Shown here in pieces: positions 8,529-18,945 of a stretch of DNA of 64,000 nt. Made by a program: the position numbers and the translations under genes. The stretch spans positions 1 to 64,000 of the forward strand of contig JALFWW010000014.1 in NCBI GenBank assembly GCA_022786605.1. Direction: 5' to 3'. This DNA is from Clostridia bacterium. GTDB lineage: Bacteria > Bacillota > Clostridia > Lachnospirales > Anaerotignaceae. The first letter of the stretch is position 1. Every line of letters starts with the position of its first letter. The notes under the pieces are model-generated. The model did not search any database. It was not told the origin of the DNA and saw nothing but the letters and a program-made list of their open reading frames with translations.

Positions 8529-9383
8529 TTACAATCCGTTCTGCAGTTTTGCCGCTGTGATGCAGTTTTTCATGAGCATGGCAACGGTCATGAGTCCTAC
8601 ACCGCCAGGCACAGGAGAAACAGCTCCAGCCACTTCGCAAACGTCATCAAAATCCACGTCGCCGCAAAGTTTTCCATTTTCATTGCGGTTCATGCCCACG
8701 TCAATGACAACAGCCCCTTCTTTCACCATATCTTTGGTGACCGTATGAAGCTTGCCAACTGCGCTCACCAGAATATCCGCTTCTTTGCAGATTTCTGTCA
8801 GGTTCTGTGTTTTGGAATGGCAAATAGTAACAGTGCCATTTTTCTGCAAAAGCAGCATAGCGGTGGGTTTACCTACGTTATGGCTCCGTCCAATGACTAC
8901 ACAGCGTTTGCCTTCGATGGTGTGACCGCTGCGTTCGATGAGTTCCAGCACACCAGCAGGAGTGCAGGGCACAAACCCCTTCTGTCCAGTCTGAACAAGA
9001 CCTACATTCAAAGGATGGAAACAATCCACATCTTTTTTAGGGTCGATAGCCAGAATCACTTTTTCCTCATCAATCTGAGGGGGCAAAGGCAGCTGTACCA
9101 ACACCCCATGGACACTATTGTCCATATTCAGCTGTTCCACCAGTGCCAGCAGGTCTTTTTCTTCTGTATCCTCCGGCAGTTCGTAGGAACGGGAGAGGAT
9201 ACCCACTTTTTCACAAGCCTTTTTCTTATTATTTACATATACCATGGAAGCAGGGTCATTCCCCACCAAAACTACAGCAAGGCAGGGGGTAATCCCCTGC
9301 CGCTGTAATGCTTGTGCTTCCAAGGCAGCTTCTTCTTTGATCTGATCGGAAATAGTTTTTCCGTCGATGCGTTGTGCCTTCAT
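8529..9383 (-). CDS. folD: bifunctional methylene-THF dehydrogenase/methenyl-THF cyclohydrolase
   Basis: FolD interconverts methylene-, methenyl- and 10-formyl-tetrahydrofolate in the cytosol. The 284-residue protein has the cyclohydrolase/dehydrogenase site with YVNNKKKACEKVGI near residue 50 (catalytic lysine region), QLPLPPQID near 98, and the dinucleotide loop VVIGRSHNVGKPTA near 162. ATG at 9383 follows AAGGAGTTATGCT. It is 28 bases downstream of fhs, so both one-carbon enzymes lie in one transcript under the ZTP riboswitch. Confidence 0.97.
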   Translation of the reverse strand: MKAQRIDGKTISDQIKEEAALEAQALQRQGITPCLAVVLVGNDPASMVYVNNKKKACEKVGILSRSYELPEDTEEKDLLALVEQLNMDNSVHGVLVQLPLPPQIDEEKVILAIDPKKDVDCFHPLNVGLVQTGQKGFVPCTPAGVLELIERSGHTIEGKRCVVIGRSHNVGKPTAMLLLQKNGTVTICHSKTQNLTEICKEADILVSAVGKLHTVTKDMVKEGAVVIDVGMNRNENGKLCGDVDFDDVCEVAGAVSPVPGGVGLMTVAMLMKNCITAAKLQNGL

Positions 9384-9411
9384 AGCATAACTCCTTTATA
9401 TTTTTGATTGA

Positions 9412-11082
9412 TTAGAACAGACCAACAATGTTGCCGTCAGCGTCAATGTCGATGTTCAGTGCCGCAGGTTTCTTAGGCAGACCGGGCATTGTCATAACGT
9501 CGCCCAGCAGAGCAACAATAAAGCCTGCGCCAGCGGAAATGCGGATTTCTTTTACCGTTACTTCAAAACCTTCCGGACGACCCAGCACCTTAGGATCGTC
9601 AGACAGGGAGTACTGTGTTTTTGCGATACATACAGGGAAATGTTCAAAGCCCAGTTTTTCGATCTGCGCCAGTGTTTTCTTCGCTGCCGCTGTGAAGCTT
9701 ACATGACCTGCGCCATAGATTTCTTTACATACTTTGTTGATCTTTTCTTCGATAGACAGGTTGTCTTCATAGAGCACATGGAAATTGCTTTCTTTTGTTT
9801 CCAGTGTTTCCAGCACTTTTTCAGCCAGCGCTTTGCCGCCTTCGCCGCCGTCAGCCCATACTTTCGCTACTGCGAATGTTGCGCCCATTTTTTCACAGCG
9901 TTCTTTCACATAAGCCACTTCCGCGTCTGTATCCGCAACAAAGTGGTTCAGTGTAACCACAACAGGTACGCCATATTTCTGGATATTTTCAATGTGTTTT
10001 TCCAGGTTTACGAAACCTTTTGCCAGTGCGTCCAGATTTTCATTGCTCAGGTCCGCTTTCGCAACGCCGCCGTTGTATTTCAGCGCACGAACAGTCGCAA
10101 CCAGTACAACTGCGTCAGGTTTCAGACCTGCTTTTCTGCATTTGATGTCGAAGAATTTTTCCGCACCCAAGTCAGCGCCGAAGCCAGCTTCTGTTACCAC
10201 ATAGTCAGCCAGTTTCATAGCAAATTTTGTAGCACGCACGCTGTTGCAGCCGTGAGCGATGTTTGCGAAAGGACCGCCATGGATGAATGCAGGTGTATGT
10301 TCCAGTGTCTGTACCAAGTTGGGCTGGAGAGCATCTTTCAGCAGAACTGTCATAGCGCCGTCTGCACCAATCTGTTTTGCTGTTACAGGTTCATCATCAT
10401 AAGTATAGCCAACGATGATTTTACCCAGCATTTCTTTCAGGTCATGCAGGTCGTTTGCCAGACAGAAGATTGCCATGATTTCAGAAGCAACGGTGATCTG
10501 GAAGCTATCTTCTCTGGGAACACCATTTACTTTGCCGCCCAGACCGGAGATGACATGACGGAGCTGTCTGTCGTTCAGGTCTACAACTCTTTTCCAAGCG
10601 ATTCTTCTGGGGTCGATGTTCAGTTCATTGCCCTGCTGGATATGGTTGTCCACCATAGAAGCCAACAGGTTGTTTGCTGTTGTGATGGCATGGAGATCAC
10701 CAGTAAAATGCAGGTTGATGTCTTCCATAGGCACTACCTGTGCATAGCCGCCGCCGGCTGCGCCGCCTTTGACACCCATGCAGGGACCCAGAGAGGGTTC
10801 TCTCAGGCATGTCAGAGCGTTTTTGCCCATCTGCTGGAGGGCCTGTGTCAGACCAATGGTAACTGTGGTTTTGCCTTCCCCAGCGGGTGTAGGGTTTACA
10901 GCTGTTACCAGAATCAGTTTCGCGTCGGGTCTGTCTTTGATCTGGTTATAATATTTATCACTAACTTTGGCTTTATACTTGCCATAACATTCCACATATT
11001 CTTCGGGGATGCCAGCTTTCGCCGCAATGGCGGTAATGGGTTCCATGGTGCATTCCTGTGCAATCTGCAAATCTGTTTTCAT
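9412..11082 (-). CDS. fhs: formate--tetrahydrofolate ligase
   Basis: The enzyme makes 10-formyl-THF from formate, THF and ATP, for purine synthesis, formyl-Met-tRNA and the methyl branch of acetogenic metabolism. About 556 residues, with the P-loop [14 protein letters not shown] near residue 67, [21 protein letters not shown] (contracted: EPSLGP...GGAAGGG) near 96, and the typical C-terminal [12 protein letters not shown]. The start chosen is ATG 11082, 9 bases from GGAG; TTG 11088 is the alternative. Preceded by a ZTP riboswitch and followed by folD. Confidence 0.97.
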   Translation of the reverse strand: MKTDLQIAQECTMEPITAIAAKAGIPEEYVECYGKYKAKVSDKYYNQIKDRPDAKLILVTAVNPTPAGEGKTTVTIGLTQALQQMGKNALTCLREPSLGPCMGVKGGAAGGGYAQVVPMEDINLHFTGDLHAITTANNLLASMVDNHIQQGNELNIDPRRIAWKRVVDLNDRQLRHVISGLGGKVNGVPREDSFQITVASEIMAIFCLANDLHDLKEMLGKIIVGYTYDDEPVTAKQIGADGAMTVLLKDALQPNLVQTLEHTPAFIHGGPFANIAHGCNSVRATKFAMKLADYVVTEAGFGADLGAEKFFDIKCRKAGLKPDAVVLVATVRALKYNGGVAKADLSNENLDALAKGFVNLEKHIENIQKYGVPVVVTLNHFVADTDAEVAYVKERCEKMGATFAVAKVWADGGEGGKALAEKVLETLETKESNFHVLYEDNLSIEEKINKVCKEIYGAGHVSFTAAAKKTLAQIEKLGFEHFPVCIAKTQYSLSDDPKVLGRPEGFEVTVKEIRISAGAGFIVALLGDVMTMPGLPKKPAALNIDIDADGNIVGLF

Positions 11083-11139
11083 CTTCAAAAACTCCTCTCT
11101 CCGATTCCAATATGTCCTTGCGCTTGCCTGTCATACTTT

Positions 11140-11250
11140 GAAAAAAAGCCGACAGTCCAAGCGTAATCGCCCAGACGGTCGGCATCAATTCTGTCATACT
11201 CCATGTGGTTACTCCACTTCCGTCAGTCATATGACTCCAAAGAAATGGTA
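11140..11250 (-). promoter_or_regulatory. ZTP (pfl) riboswitch with terminator, fhs leader
   Basis: On the minus strand the conserved pfl elements occur in order: TGACTGACGG (near 11230), the GTGG/CCAC hairpin (11214-11202), GGAG, then CCGACCGTCTGGGCGA. The last element is shared with a terminator stem, GCCGAC (11183-11178) with GTCGGC (11153-11148), followed by TTTTTTT. Known pfl riboswitches bind ZTP/ZMP, signals of 10-formyl-THF shortage, and turn on folate one-carbon genes. Position before fhs-folD fits exactly. Confidence 0.87.
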
Positions 11251-11297
11251 CTATATCCTACGAAATTTGTCAATGTGTAACCTGCATGAAATTTATT

Positions 11298-14240
11298 TTA
11301 TTCCTGTTCTTCTGAGGGAGAAAGCATTTCCTCCCACTGTGCTCTGGTGATGAGGACTTTTCTTGGCTTACTGCCTTCTTCCGGTCCAACCAGTCCCCTT
11401 CTTTCCAGTTCATCCATGAGCCTTGCCGCACGGTTATAGCCAATGCGGAACTGACGCTGGAGCATGGAAACAGAAGCCTTTTCTTTTTCCAGAATCAAGT
11501 CCACTGCCTGCTCGAAAAACTCGTCTGTTTCCTCGCTGGGGCCGCCGGCGGTTTTTGCAACTGCCGTGATTTGATCCACCATTTCCTGTGTGTATCCGGG
11601 GCGGCTGCTTTTGCGCAGGAAGTCCACAATCTGTTCCACTTCTTTATCTGTCACAAAAGCCCCCTGGATACGGGAAGGTTTGGACTGACCGGAAGGATAG
11701 AACAGCATGTCCCCTTTGCCCAACAGTTTTTCTGCGCCAACCATATCCAAAATGGTACGGGAGTCAATGCCGGAGGAAACGGCAAATGCCAGACGGGAAG
11801 GAATATTTGCTTTGATAACGCCAGTGATAACGTCTACAGAAGGACGCTGGGTTGCGATGATCAGGTGCATACCCGCCGCACGAGCCATCTGTGCCAAACG
11901 GCAGATAGAATCTTCCACTTCGCCGGGTGCCGCCATCATCAAGTCTGCCAATTCATCGATGATAATAACGATCTGGGGCATTTTTGCTTCCGATTCCCCT
12001 TTTTCTTCTTTCATGGCATTAAAGCCTTTGATGTCACGGACACCGCATGCCGCAAAGTCATTGTATCTTTCCAGCATTTCTCTCACTGCCCAGTTCAGCG
12101 CCGCCGATGCTTTTTTCGGGTCGGTGACAACGGGAATGAGCAAGTGAGGGATACCGTTATATACACTGAGTTCCACCACTTTCGGGTCCACCAAAAGGAG
12201 TTTGACTTCCTTCGGGTCTGCCTTATACAAAATGCTTGTGATCAGTGTATTGATGCAGACACTCTTACCACTGCCTGTTGCGCCGGCAATGAGCAGGTGG
12301 GGCATTTTCGCAATATCTGTCACAATGGGATTGCCTGTGATATCTTCCCCTAAAGCAAACGCCAGTTTGGAGGGATGTTTGCGGAAAGCGTCACTTTCCA
12401 ACACAGTCCGCAGATATACGGACTTGGTTTCTTTGTTTGGCACTTCAATACCTACCGCCGCTTTACCAGGAATGGGCGCTTCGATACGAATGCCACTGGC
12501 TGCCAGATTCAGGGCGATATCGTCTGCCAAATTAACGATCTTGCTGACCTTGACCCCCTGACTGGGAGAAACTTCATATCGTGTAACGGTAGGACCCGCG
12601 CTGACATTGATAACACGTGCTTCTACACCAAAGCTTTTCAGTGTCATTTCCAGTTTTCTGCCGTTTTTCTGCTGTTCTAGAATACCAGAACCGCCACTGT
12701 TGCCGGGATCACGTCCCAGCAAATTGATAGGCGGGAACACATAAGGCTTTTCCGCCGGTTCCGCAGGAGCTGCCTGCTGTGCCCCTTCTTTCTGGGCTTC
12801 TGGTTTTGTTGTTTCCTGTTTTGCAGGCTCTGCCACTGGCATTTCTTCCTCCACAGGAGGAACTTCTTCCACAAAGGGTTCTGTCATAGGTTCTTCCATT
12901 TCCGGCATGTCCATTTCCGGCAGTACAGATTCTTCTGTTTCCTCCAATTCCGTGAAATGGATGTCTGTTTTTTCTTCCGCTGCCCGCATGGCTTCCGCCG
13001 CAAGAGCCGCTGCTTGAGATTCCATATCCCATGCTGTTTCCGTTGTTTCTTCTGCCATATTTTCTACGGTATTATCTTCACCGAATATTTTTTCGTAAAC
13101 AGCTTCTTCCTCTGTCATTTCCACAGGTTCCTGTTTATTGGCTGCTTCTTTCAGCGGTTCTACCACTCTGAAGCGTTCCGGCGAACTAGGTGGCATCTGT
13201 GTACCCTGTTCCAGTTCATCCACCTGCAATTTTCCGCCGAATACCACATTGAAGTCCCGTTTGGGTTCTTCCACAGGCATTTCGTTTTCTTTGACAAAGT
13301 CGTAAATAGGCTCCCGTTTTTTCACGCTGTAATCCTGCTTTTTCTGACGGAAAACCGTTTCTTTGACTTCGGGATGCTCTGCCGCTTCCACTTCATGAAG
13401 CTCAATGTTGAAATCTTCTTTATTCATCACACGGCGGCGTTTTGCTTCCTGTTTTTCCTGTCGTGCCGCTTCTATTTTTTCTTCCTGACGGATGCGGTCA
13501 GCTTTATTTTTGATTTTTTCATTGCGTACCTGTCTTCTGACTTTCTGGTGGTCTGCCAGTGTGCCCATGGCGCCGAAGAAAGATCGTCCCGTTGCCAGAA
13601 TCAGGGAAATCACCAGCATTGCCAACAGAACAATGACACTGCCCAATGCGTCCAGAAGTCCAAAAAGTCCGCCGCCGAAAAGTCCACCGATCAAACCGCC
13701 GTTTGTCAAAGAACCGCTGTCAAAAAGCTCCATGGCTTTTTTCGCAAATCCAAGATCGGCGGAAACATTCAATGGATGGAACAAATATGCCGCTGATGCC
13801 ACTGTCAACAGGAACAATGCGCCCCCAAAGGCACGCACCAAAGGCCATTTCCGCTCTTCAGATATAAGCATCCAGACACAGTAAATGATGACCAGTACCG
13901 GCAGAAGTACGCCGCTGACCCCCAAAAGTCCCTGAAAAAATCCCCCAATGACCTGACCGACGATCCCCATTTTGCTGGTGATCTGGCTGATGAAAACCAC
14001 CGCCGAGATGACGATGATAACGATCAGTATCACTTCGTCTAAAATACTGTCACCAAATCGATCTCTGCTTTCCGGCATACGGGTGGTTTCCCGTTTGGGT
14101 GCAGATTTTGTATTTTTTGTCGTATTCGCTTTTTTCGCTGTTGATTTTGCAGTCGTTTTTGTGCTTTTGCTGCCTGTTTTCTTCACCGCAGGGGACTTTG
14201 CCGTTGTTTTTCGTCCCGTGCTGCTCCCTTTTGCTGCCAA
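11298..14240 (-). CDS. ftsK: DNA translocase FtsK/SpoIIIE
   Basis: This hexameric, membrane-anchored ATPase pumps DNA through the division or sporulation septum. About 980 residues: a lysine/threonine-rich start, four membrane segments (about 65-220), a long acidic linker (about 300-500), the motor with Walker [11 protein letters not shown] near 650 and a Walker B region ([13 protein letters not shown]), and a C-terminal winged-helix gamma domain ([21 protein letters not shown]). TTG at 14240 follows AGGGGTGAAAAGCT. The long linker and length favour FtsK/SpoIIIE. In this sporulator, which role it plays cannot be told from sequence. Confidence 0.95.
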   Translation of the reverse strand: MAAKGSSTGRKTTAKSPAVKKTGSKSTKTTAKSTAKKANTTKNTKSAPKRETTRMPESRDRFGDSILDEVILIVIIVISAVVFISQITSKMGIVGQVIGGFFQGLLGVSGVLLPVLVIIYCVWMLISEERKWPLVRAFGGALFLLTVASAAYLFHPLNVSADLGFAKKAMELFDSGSLTNGGLIGGLFGGGLFGLLDALGSVIVLLAMLVISLILATGRSFFGAMGTLADHQKVRRQVRNEKIKNKADRIRQEEKIEAARQEKQEAKRRRVMNKEDFNIELHEVEAAEHPEVKETVFRQKKQDYSVKKREPIYDFVKENEMPVEEPKRDFNVVFGGKLQVDELEQGTQMPPSSPERFRVVEPLKEAANKQEPVEMTEEEAVYEKIFGEDNTVENMAEETTETAWDMESQAAALAAEAMRAAEEKTDIHFTELEETEESVLPEMDMPEMEEPMTEPFVEEVPPVEEEMPVAEPAKQETTKPEAQKEGAQQAAPAEPAEKPYVFPPINLLGRDPGNSGGSGILEQQKNGRKLEMTLKSFGVEARVINVSAGPTVTRYEVSPSQGVKVSKIVNLADDIALNLAASGIRIEAPIPGKAAVGIEVPNKETKSVYLRTVLESDAFRKHPSKLAFALGEDITGNPIVTDIAKMPHLLIAGATGSGKSVCINTLITSILYKADPKEVKLLLVDPKVVELSVYNGIPHLLIPVVTDPKKASAALNWAVREMLERYNDFAACGVRDIKGFNAMKEEKGESEAKMPQIVIIIDELADLMMAAPGEVEDSICRLAQMARAAGMHLIIATQRPSVDVITGVIKANIPSRLAFAVSSGIDSRTILDMVGAEKLLGKGDMLFYPSGQSKPSRIQGAFVTDKEVEQIVDFLRKSSRPGYTQEMVDQITAVAKTAGGPSEETDEFFEQAVDLILEKEKASVSMLQRQFRIGYNRAARLMDELERRGLVGPEEGSKPRKVLITRAQWEEMLSPSEEQE

Positions 14241-14329
14241 AGCTTTTCACCCCTGTTCTCAAGAAATCACTAATAAAATATTATACAATAAAAATCTCTG
14301 GCTGGCAAACGAAAACCTTTGATTTCACA

Positions 14330-14376
14330 CAAAAAACTGACTCACATTCTGTCGTAAAACACAGACGCGAGTCAGT
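14330..14376 (-). terminator. terminator after dCMP deaminase
   Basis: The minus-strand stem ACTGACTC/GAGTCAGT has a long, partly paired loop and is followed by TTTTTT. It separates the deaminase gene from ftsK. Confidence 0.75.
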
Positions 14377-14404
14377 CTTTGATGTTCTTCGTTGATAAAA
14401 ATGC

Positions 14405-14848
14405 TCAGTCCATTTTCACCACTTCAATATCCGCTTCTTCCAGAATCTTTCTGGACAGTTCATCAGGATATTCCCCTTTATGCACAATGCGTTTGATGCC
14501 TGCGTTGATGAGCATTTTCGCACAAATGACACAAGGCTGCAATGTAATATAAATGGTAGCGCCTTCCGTAGAAATCCCCAGTTTTGCCGCCTGAATGATG
14601 GCGTTCTGCTCCGCGTGGAGAGCACGGCAAAGTTCATGACGTTCACCGGATGGAATCCCCAGACGCTGACGTTCACAGCCACCCATTTCTGTACAGTGTT
14701 TCAGACCCGCGGGGGCACCATTATACCCTGTCGTAATGATGCGGTTATCTTTGACAATGACCGCTCCCACCTGTCTGCGCAGGCATGTGGCTCTGGTCTT
14801 GACAATTTCCGCAATCTCCATAAAATACTCGTCCCAGCTTGCTCTCAC
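14405..14848 (-). CDS. deoxycytidylate deaminase (ComEB family)
   Basis: The enzyme deaminates dCMP to dUMP, feeding thymidylate synthesis. The 147-residue protein has the zinc-deaminase signature: HAEQNAI (His plus catalytic Glu) near residue 73 and the [13 protein letters not shown] cysteines near 101. A further upstream Cys/His set (CLRRQ, HC) is typical of dCMP deaminases. GTG at 14848 follows GGGAG. It has its own terminator. No competence genes are adjacent, so the comEB name is not applied. Confidence 0.93.
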   Translation of the reverse strand: MRASWDEYFMEIAEIVKTRATCLRRQVGAVIVKDNRIITTGYNGAPAGLKHCTEMGGCERQRLGIPSGERHELCRALHAEQNAIIQAAKLGISTEGATIYITLQPCVICAKMLINAGIKRIVHKGEYPDELSRKILEEADIEVVKMD

Positions 14849-14925
14849 AATCGTTTCTCCCTTCCGTTTCTCTCACAAATCCTTCCGTAAAATTCCTACC
14901 ACAAAGATAGCATATCCGTATATCA

Positions 14926-14954
14926 TTGTCAAACGAAATCCCTTCTGCTATACT
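14926..14954 (+). promoter_or_regulatory. promoter of small membrane protein gene
   Basis: TTGTCA (14926-14931), 17 bases, TATACT (14949-14954), about 40 bases before the ATG at 14993. Confidence 0.7.
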
Positions 14955-14992
14955 AAAAAAAAGGGATTTTTTTCCAAAAAGGAGGTCTGGCT

Positions 14993-15328
14993 ATGCACAA
15001 TATCAAAACATGGGCAAACACCCATCTATGGGTAAAAATCGCAGTATTTCTGCTGACATTTCTTTTTCCCGCTCTGGCTTTCGCCCAATTCTATCTATCC
15101 CTGCAGTCATCTGTAAACCCGTATTCCCTTATGTGGGTCGGTTTTTACAGCTGCCTGTTCCTTTGCTGGGCATATAAAGGCTTTTGGTCCAAAGTTCCTT
15201 CTGTTCTGGCAAACCTGTTTTTCATGGGATTTCTGTTTTTCGGGTCCCTCATGGGCGGACTTTATGGGATACTACTTTTTCTCTACTGTCTTTGTATCCC
15301 CGCATTGCCTTTATTTTTCTTGTTTTGA
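14993..15328 (+). CDS. small membrane protein, unknown
   Basis: The 111-residue hydrophobic protein has about three to four predicted membrane segments (roughly residues 15-35, 43-62, 65-85, 88-110) and almost no soluble part. No family recognised. It has a good promoter and the ribosome-binding site AAAGGAGGT before ATG 14993, so it is probably a real gene. The VOC gene follows 33 bases later and may be co-transcribed. Confidence 0.7.
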   Translation: MHNIKTWANTHLWVKIAVFLLTFLFPALAFAQFYLSLQSSVNPYSLMWVGFYSCLFLCWAYKGFWSKVPSVLANLFFMGFLFFGSLMGGLYGILLFLYCLCIPALPLFFLF

Positions 15329-15361
15329 TAAAAGTACATTATTGTTAGGAGTTGGGAAAAC

Positions 15362-15826
15362 ATGAAATATACAAGCACATTACTGGCAGTGACGGATATG
15401 GAAAAAAGCAAACAATTCTACCATGAGGTTTTGGGATTGGATATTGTGGCTGATTTCGGCGCAAATGTGACACTCACCGGCGGTGTTGTATTACAGACCA
15501 TGGATACATGGAAATCCTTTATCAGAACAGACAATGTTCACCTGCCAAATAACGCCGGAGAACTGTATTTTGAGGAAGATGACATGGATACTTTCTGCAA
15601 TCATCTGAAATCCTTTGAAATCAGCTATGTTCATGAATTGTTTGAACACCGTTGGGGACAACGGGTCATTCGTTTTTATGACCCAGACAAGCACATGATC
15701 GAAGTTGGGGAAACTTTAGGCACAGTTGTCCAAAGGTTTATCCAAGAAGGCTTATCCCCAGAAGAAACGGCAGAGAAAATGGATATTCCTCTTGATTTTG
15801 TTTTATCCTGTCTTACGGATTCATAA
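15362..15826 (+). CDS. VOC/glyoxalase-family protein
   Basis: This 154-residue protein has the vicinal-oxygen-chelate pattern: LLAVTDMEKSKQFYHEVLGLDIVADF at the N-terminus (contracted here to DMEKSKQFYHEVLGL) and the metal-side segment RFYDPDKHMIEVGE near residues 100-115. About 35 extra C-terminal residues form a helical tail. The substrate is unknown; such proteins range from lyases to resistance proteins. ATG at 15362 follows TTAGGAG. Confidence 0.82.
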   Translation: MKYTSTLLAVTDMEKSKQFYHEVLGLDIVADFGANVTLTGGVVLQTMDTWKSFIRTDNVHLPNNAGELYFEEDDMDTFCNHLKSFEISYVHELFEHRWGQRVIRFYDPDKHMIEVGETLGTVVQRFIQEGLSPEETAEKMDIPLDFVLSCLTDS

Positions 15827-15886
15827 AAAGGCTGGAATCAAAAGATTCCAGCCTTTTTCGTTTTCTTATGAAGCAGCCCCGAAAAC
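15826..15886. repeat. intergenic repeat, copy B (partial) with bidirectional terminator
   Basis: AAAAGGCTGGAATC (15826-15839) pairs with GATTCCAGCCTTTT (15844-15857) and is flanked by As and Ts, a terminator in both directions for the converging VOC and CoA-transferase genes. The right arm CGTTTTCTTATGAAGCAGCC of repeat palindrome 2 follows directly, so the terminator looks built from a truncated repeat copy. Confidence 0.75.
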
Positions 15887-15915
15887 CGAGACTTTTGTTT
15901 CGCGGATATTCCAGA

Positions 15916-17223
15916 TCAGATGATCAGATTCATTTTCTTTGCTTCGTATTCCAGTTCTTCTCTGAACTGAGGTGCAGCCAGGGAAATGATCATTTTTGCT
16001 CTCTGGCTAGCTGTCTGACCTTTCAGACGAACGATACCGTTTTCTGTTACCAGGAAGTCCACTTCGTTTCTGGGTGTAGTTACGATGGAACCAGGTGTCA
16101 GAATGGGTTTGATTTTGGAGATAGTGCCGCCTTTTGTGGTGGAAAGCATTGCGATGAAGCCTTTACCGCCTTTGGACATGTTGGCACCTCTTACGAAGTC
16201 CAGCTGACCGCCGGAACCGCTGTAATGTTTTGTACCGATAGATTCGGAGCAAACCTGACCAAACAAGTCAACTTCGATACAGGAGTTAACGGATACAAAA
16301 TTGTCATGCTGCGCGATTACAGCAGGATTGTTGATATAGCTTACAGGGTACATTTCAAAAGCCGGGTTGTCATCCATGAAGTCGTACATTTTCTTGGAGC
16401 CCCAAGCCAGAGTTGCAACAGTTTTACCAACGTGGATAGGTTTTTTCATATTGGTTACTGCGCCGCATTCCAGCAGGTCAACCATGCTGTCTGTGAACAT
16501 TTCTGTGTGCAGACCCAGATCTTTTTTGTCTTTCAGCAGAACACCAACAGCGTTGGGGATACCGCCGATACCCAGCTGCAAAGTTGCGCCGTCGCAAACT
16601 TCGTCAGCGATCATCTGACCGATCTTCTTATCGTCATCGGACAGAGGAGGGTTATTCAGAACCAGCAGAGGTCTGGAGGATTCGCACAGAGCTGTTACCT
16701 GAGAGATATGGATCAGACAGTCACCCATAACACGAGGCATCTGATCGTTTACATCCAGCAGGATGATATCAGCTTTTTCACGCATTGCTACAACTTCCGC
16801 GCCAGCCATAGGGCAGCTGAAGTAACCATGCTTGTCCATGGGAGATACTTCCGCATAGAAAACATTCAGTCTGGGCTGAACATCTCTCCAGTAGCCGGGG
16901 ATTGTGCTGTAGTTACAAGGGATATAAGTATGAATACCTTCCTGGATGCCTTTTCTGCCAGGACCGCCTGTAAACCAGGATACATATTCATATTTGCCTT
17001 TCAGTTCGGGTTTCATGAAGGGACCGCCTTTTACAGACAGTGTTGCGTGGTGTACCACACCTGTCAGTTCGCCTCTCATCGCTCTTGCGGCAACTGCTTC
17101 ACAAATAGCGGTAGGTTCTTCCAAACCTGTGGGACATGCGCAAACGTCACCGGATTTTACATACATAGCAACTTCTTCAGGGGATTTGCATTTTGCCTGA
17201 TACATTTCCTGGAATTTGTTCAT
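15916..17223 (-). CDS. acetyl-CoA hydrolase/CoA-transferase family (butyryl- or 4-hydroxybutyrate-CoA:acetate type)
   Basis: The 435-residue enzyme moves CoA between acyl groups. It has both family domains, with LQLGIGGIPNAVG near residue 217 and the catalytic-glutamate segment SVNSCIEVDLFGQV near 295, followed by GTKHYSGSGGQLDFVRGA. Length and motifs fit the butyryl-CoA:acetate and 4-hydroxybutyrate CoA-transferases of gut Clostridia. Exact substrate cannot be assigned, because propionyl-specific relatives look alike. ATG at 17223 follows GAAAGGTGAGAG. Single-gene transcript. Confidence 0.9.
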   Translation of the reverse strand: MNKFQEMYQAKCKSPEEVAMYVKSGDVCACPTGLEEPTAICEAVAARAMRGELTGVVHHATLSVKGGPFMKPELKGKYEYVSWFTGGPGRKGIQEGIHTYIPCNYSTIPGYWRDVQPRLNVFYAEVSPMDKHGYFSCPMAGAEVVAMREKADIILLDVNDQMPRVMGDCLIHISQVTALCESSRPLLVLNNPPLSDDDKKIGQMIADEVCDGATLQLGIGGIPNAVGVLLKDKKDLGLHTEMFTDSMVDLLECGAVTNMKKPIHVGKTVATLAWGSKKMYDFMDDNPAFEMYPVSYINNPAVIAQHDNFVSVNSCIEVDLFGQVCSESIGTKHYSGSGGQLDFVRGANMSKGGKGFIAMLSTTKGGTISKIKPILTPGSIVTTPRNEVDFLVTENGIVRLKGQTASQRAKMIISLAAPQFREELEYEAKKMNLII

Positions 17224-17316
17224 ATTCTCTCACCTTTCTTTATATATTTGATAAAAAATCGGCATACTGCCAAAGAGTTTCATTTCATGCATACAATATA
17301 CGCAATATTATTTTCT

Positions 17317-17346
17317 ATTTTACCATAGCAACAGACAAAAAGTAAA
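17317..17346 (-). promoter_or_regulatory. candidate promoter of the CoA-transferase gene
   Basis: On the minus strand TTTACT (17346-17341), 18 bases, TAAAAT (17322-17317). The remaining upstream DNA to 17540 is AT-rich with other weak -10-like words (TGGTATGAT near 17385) and no gene. Confidence 0.45.
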
Positions 17347-17544
17347 GAACAGCCCATCATGTTTCTGATTATATACAATCATACCACATTTTATAGCCAT
17401 TTTTCCATGTAATTTTTTCATAAAACCTTGAAAAACCAATCTTTTTCATGTCATACATCCATTGTATCGAACATGTTATTCCTCTTGGTTTTTCCCCATA
17501 TCTTTTCTTTTGTTTTTCTTTGTAGGACATAAAAGAAGCACAAA

Positions 17545-17580
17545 AAAAGACTGTATTCCAAATGAATACAGTCTTTTGTG
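17545..17580 (-). terminator. terminator of P-loop protein gene
   Basis: The stem GACTGTATTC/GAATACAGTC has a short loop and is followed on the minus strand by TTTTTTTG. It lies directly after the stop at 17589. Confidence 0.85.
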
Positions 17581-17588
17581 ATTACAAA

Positions 17589-18002
17589 TCAAACCAGATA
17601 CTTCTGTACTTCCGCGGGAAGTAAATCCTGTTTGCGACTGATGATCATAATCATATCTGTTTCAGCTTCCACAGAAGTCTTTTCCAGTTCTTCAATAAAC
17701 TTCACGAAATCCGCGTCACTGACTCTATCAACAATATGATTCAGACCGTCAATATAGATTTTTTCAATATCGCTATTCTGAGAAAGGATACCACAAACAA
17801 ATCCTCTGAAAACCTGAGGGTCTTCCATAATAAACTTCGGTGTATCTACAAAACGAACACTATAATGCAGATCATACATGCGGCTGTTGTCATCGTCTAC
17901 AAAAACAACGCTGCCTTTTGCGGTTTTGCCCGCTTCATTTGCCATTGCAATGAGTTTCTTTGTTTTACCTTCACCTTTTTCGCCTGCAAGAATCTGAACC
18001 AT
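17589..18002 (-). CDS. small P-loop ATP-binding protein, unknown
   Basis: The 137-residue protein starts with a Walker A loop, GEKGEGKT (residues 7-14), then VVFVDDDN, and a Walker-B-like KIYIDGLNH near 80. This is a minimal P-loop NTPase fold with no accessory domain. I do not know its role; its size recalls proteins annotated in Clostridia only as ATP-binding. The start chosen is ATG 18002, which follows GGGGGAGATTGCG; the ATG 18 bases upstream overlaps that site. It forms its own unit with a terminator. Confidence 0.75.
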   Translation of the reverse strand: MVQILAGEKGEGKTKKLIAMANEAGKTAKGSVVFVDDDNSRMYDLHYSVRFVDTPKFIMEDPQVFRGFVCGILSQNSDIEKIYIDGLNHIVDRVSDADFVKFIEELEKTSVEAETDMIMIISRKQDLLPAEVQKYLV

Positions 18003-18221
18003 CGCAATCTCCCCCTTCATAATGTTGGTGATATACCTTTTCGTATTTGTTAGATTGTGTTGCAGTAAAGCTAATGCTTTATGTTTATGATGTTATTATT
18101 CTCCCTTTGCGGAAAAAACCCTCTTTTTTTCTGACCTATTTTTCAAAAACAAATACATTTATTGAGTTTCAACAAGTTAATTCTTGAAATTCCTGACTGA
18201 ATTCATGCACAATGTATATGT

Positions 18222-18773
18222 TTATTTGTTCAATCTGCCCAAATCCTCTCCTGTGTAACCATATACCATTTGATGGATGGAAGAACGATATTGTTCATAA
18301 GTTTCCGCATCAAGGGCTGCCGGTTTTGTCATCAGGCGCAATGCAAAGGGCTTCTGCCCTTTACGCATAGGCGGCTGCATATAAGGATAATCGTTCCACG
18401 CGAAGCCATGACGTTTGTAAAATCCGATACGTCTTCGCGTAATGGCATCTTCGGGCAATTCCACTTCCAATACGACTTTTTTCTTTTTCCATTTCAAAAA
18501 TACATCCAATACTTCTCCGCCAAATCCATGATTTCTTTTTTCCGGCAAAATAGCGAAGTGATCCACATACAGCAGGTCATCCGGCAATTCCCACGCAGCA
18601 ATGACACCGCCTGTTTTTTCTTTTTCATCTTTTATGGCATACAAACGATATCTCTCATTTTGAAGCAGGGCAAGCTGATCTTCCTTGGCACGCAGTTCCG
18701 ATTCTGGGAAACTCTGGGCAAGAATGGGATAAACTTTTTCAAAATCGCCTTCTGTCAATACTCTCTCAAACAT
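18222..18773 (-). CDS. GNAT family acetyltransferase
   Basis: The 184-residue protein has the GNAT core: LYVDHFAILPEKRNHGFGGEV with the acetyl-CoA loop (RNHGFGG) near residue 85, then VLEVELPED and FYKRHGFAWND near 120-135. Substrate unknown. ATG at 18773 follows AGGAGGAAGAAAAG; the open frame extends upstream but lacks a site there. It stands divergent to the serine-protease gene. Confidence 0.83.
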   Translation of the reverse strand: MFERVLTEGDFEKVYPILAQSFPESELRAKEDQLALLQNERYRLYAIKDEKEKTGGVIAAWELPDDLLYVDHFAILPEKRNHGFGGEVLDVFLKWKKKKVVLEVELPEDAITRRRIGFYKRHGFAWNDYPYMQPPMRKGQKPFALRLMTKPAALDAETYEQYRSSIHQMVYGYTGEDLGRLNK

Positions 18774-18945
18774 CTTTTCTTCCTCCTGTCTGCTTCTTGT
18801 GGGTAACAGCATACCACATTTTAAGTAGAAAAGCAACGACGTCAGATACTTCAGGATTTTACGTTTTCTTTGCAATTTTCTTTGTCCTCTTTTCTTTTTG
18901 CTGTTCTATTGCTATACTGAAAAGCATAGGAAAGGATGTGATTCT

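Noticed and set aside
10973-11230. 85-codon frame over the fhs leader
   Set aside because: The sequence is explained by the ZTP riboswitch and its terminator.
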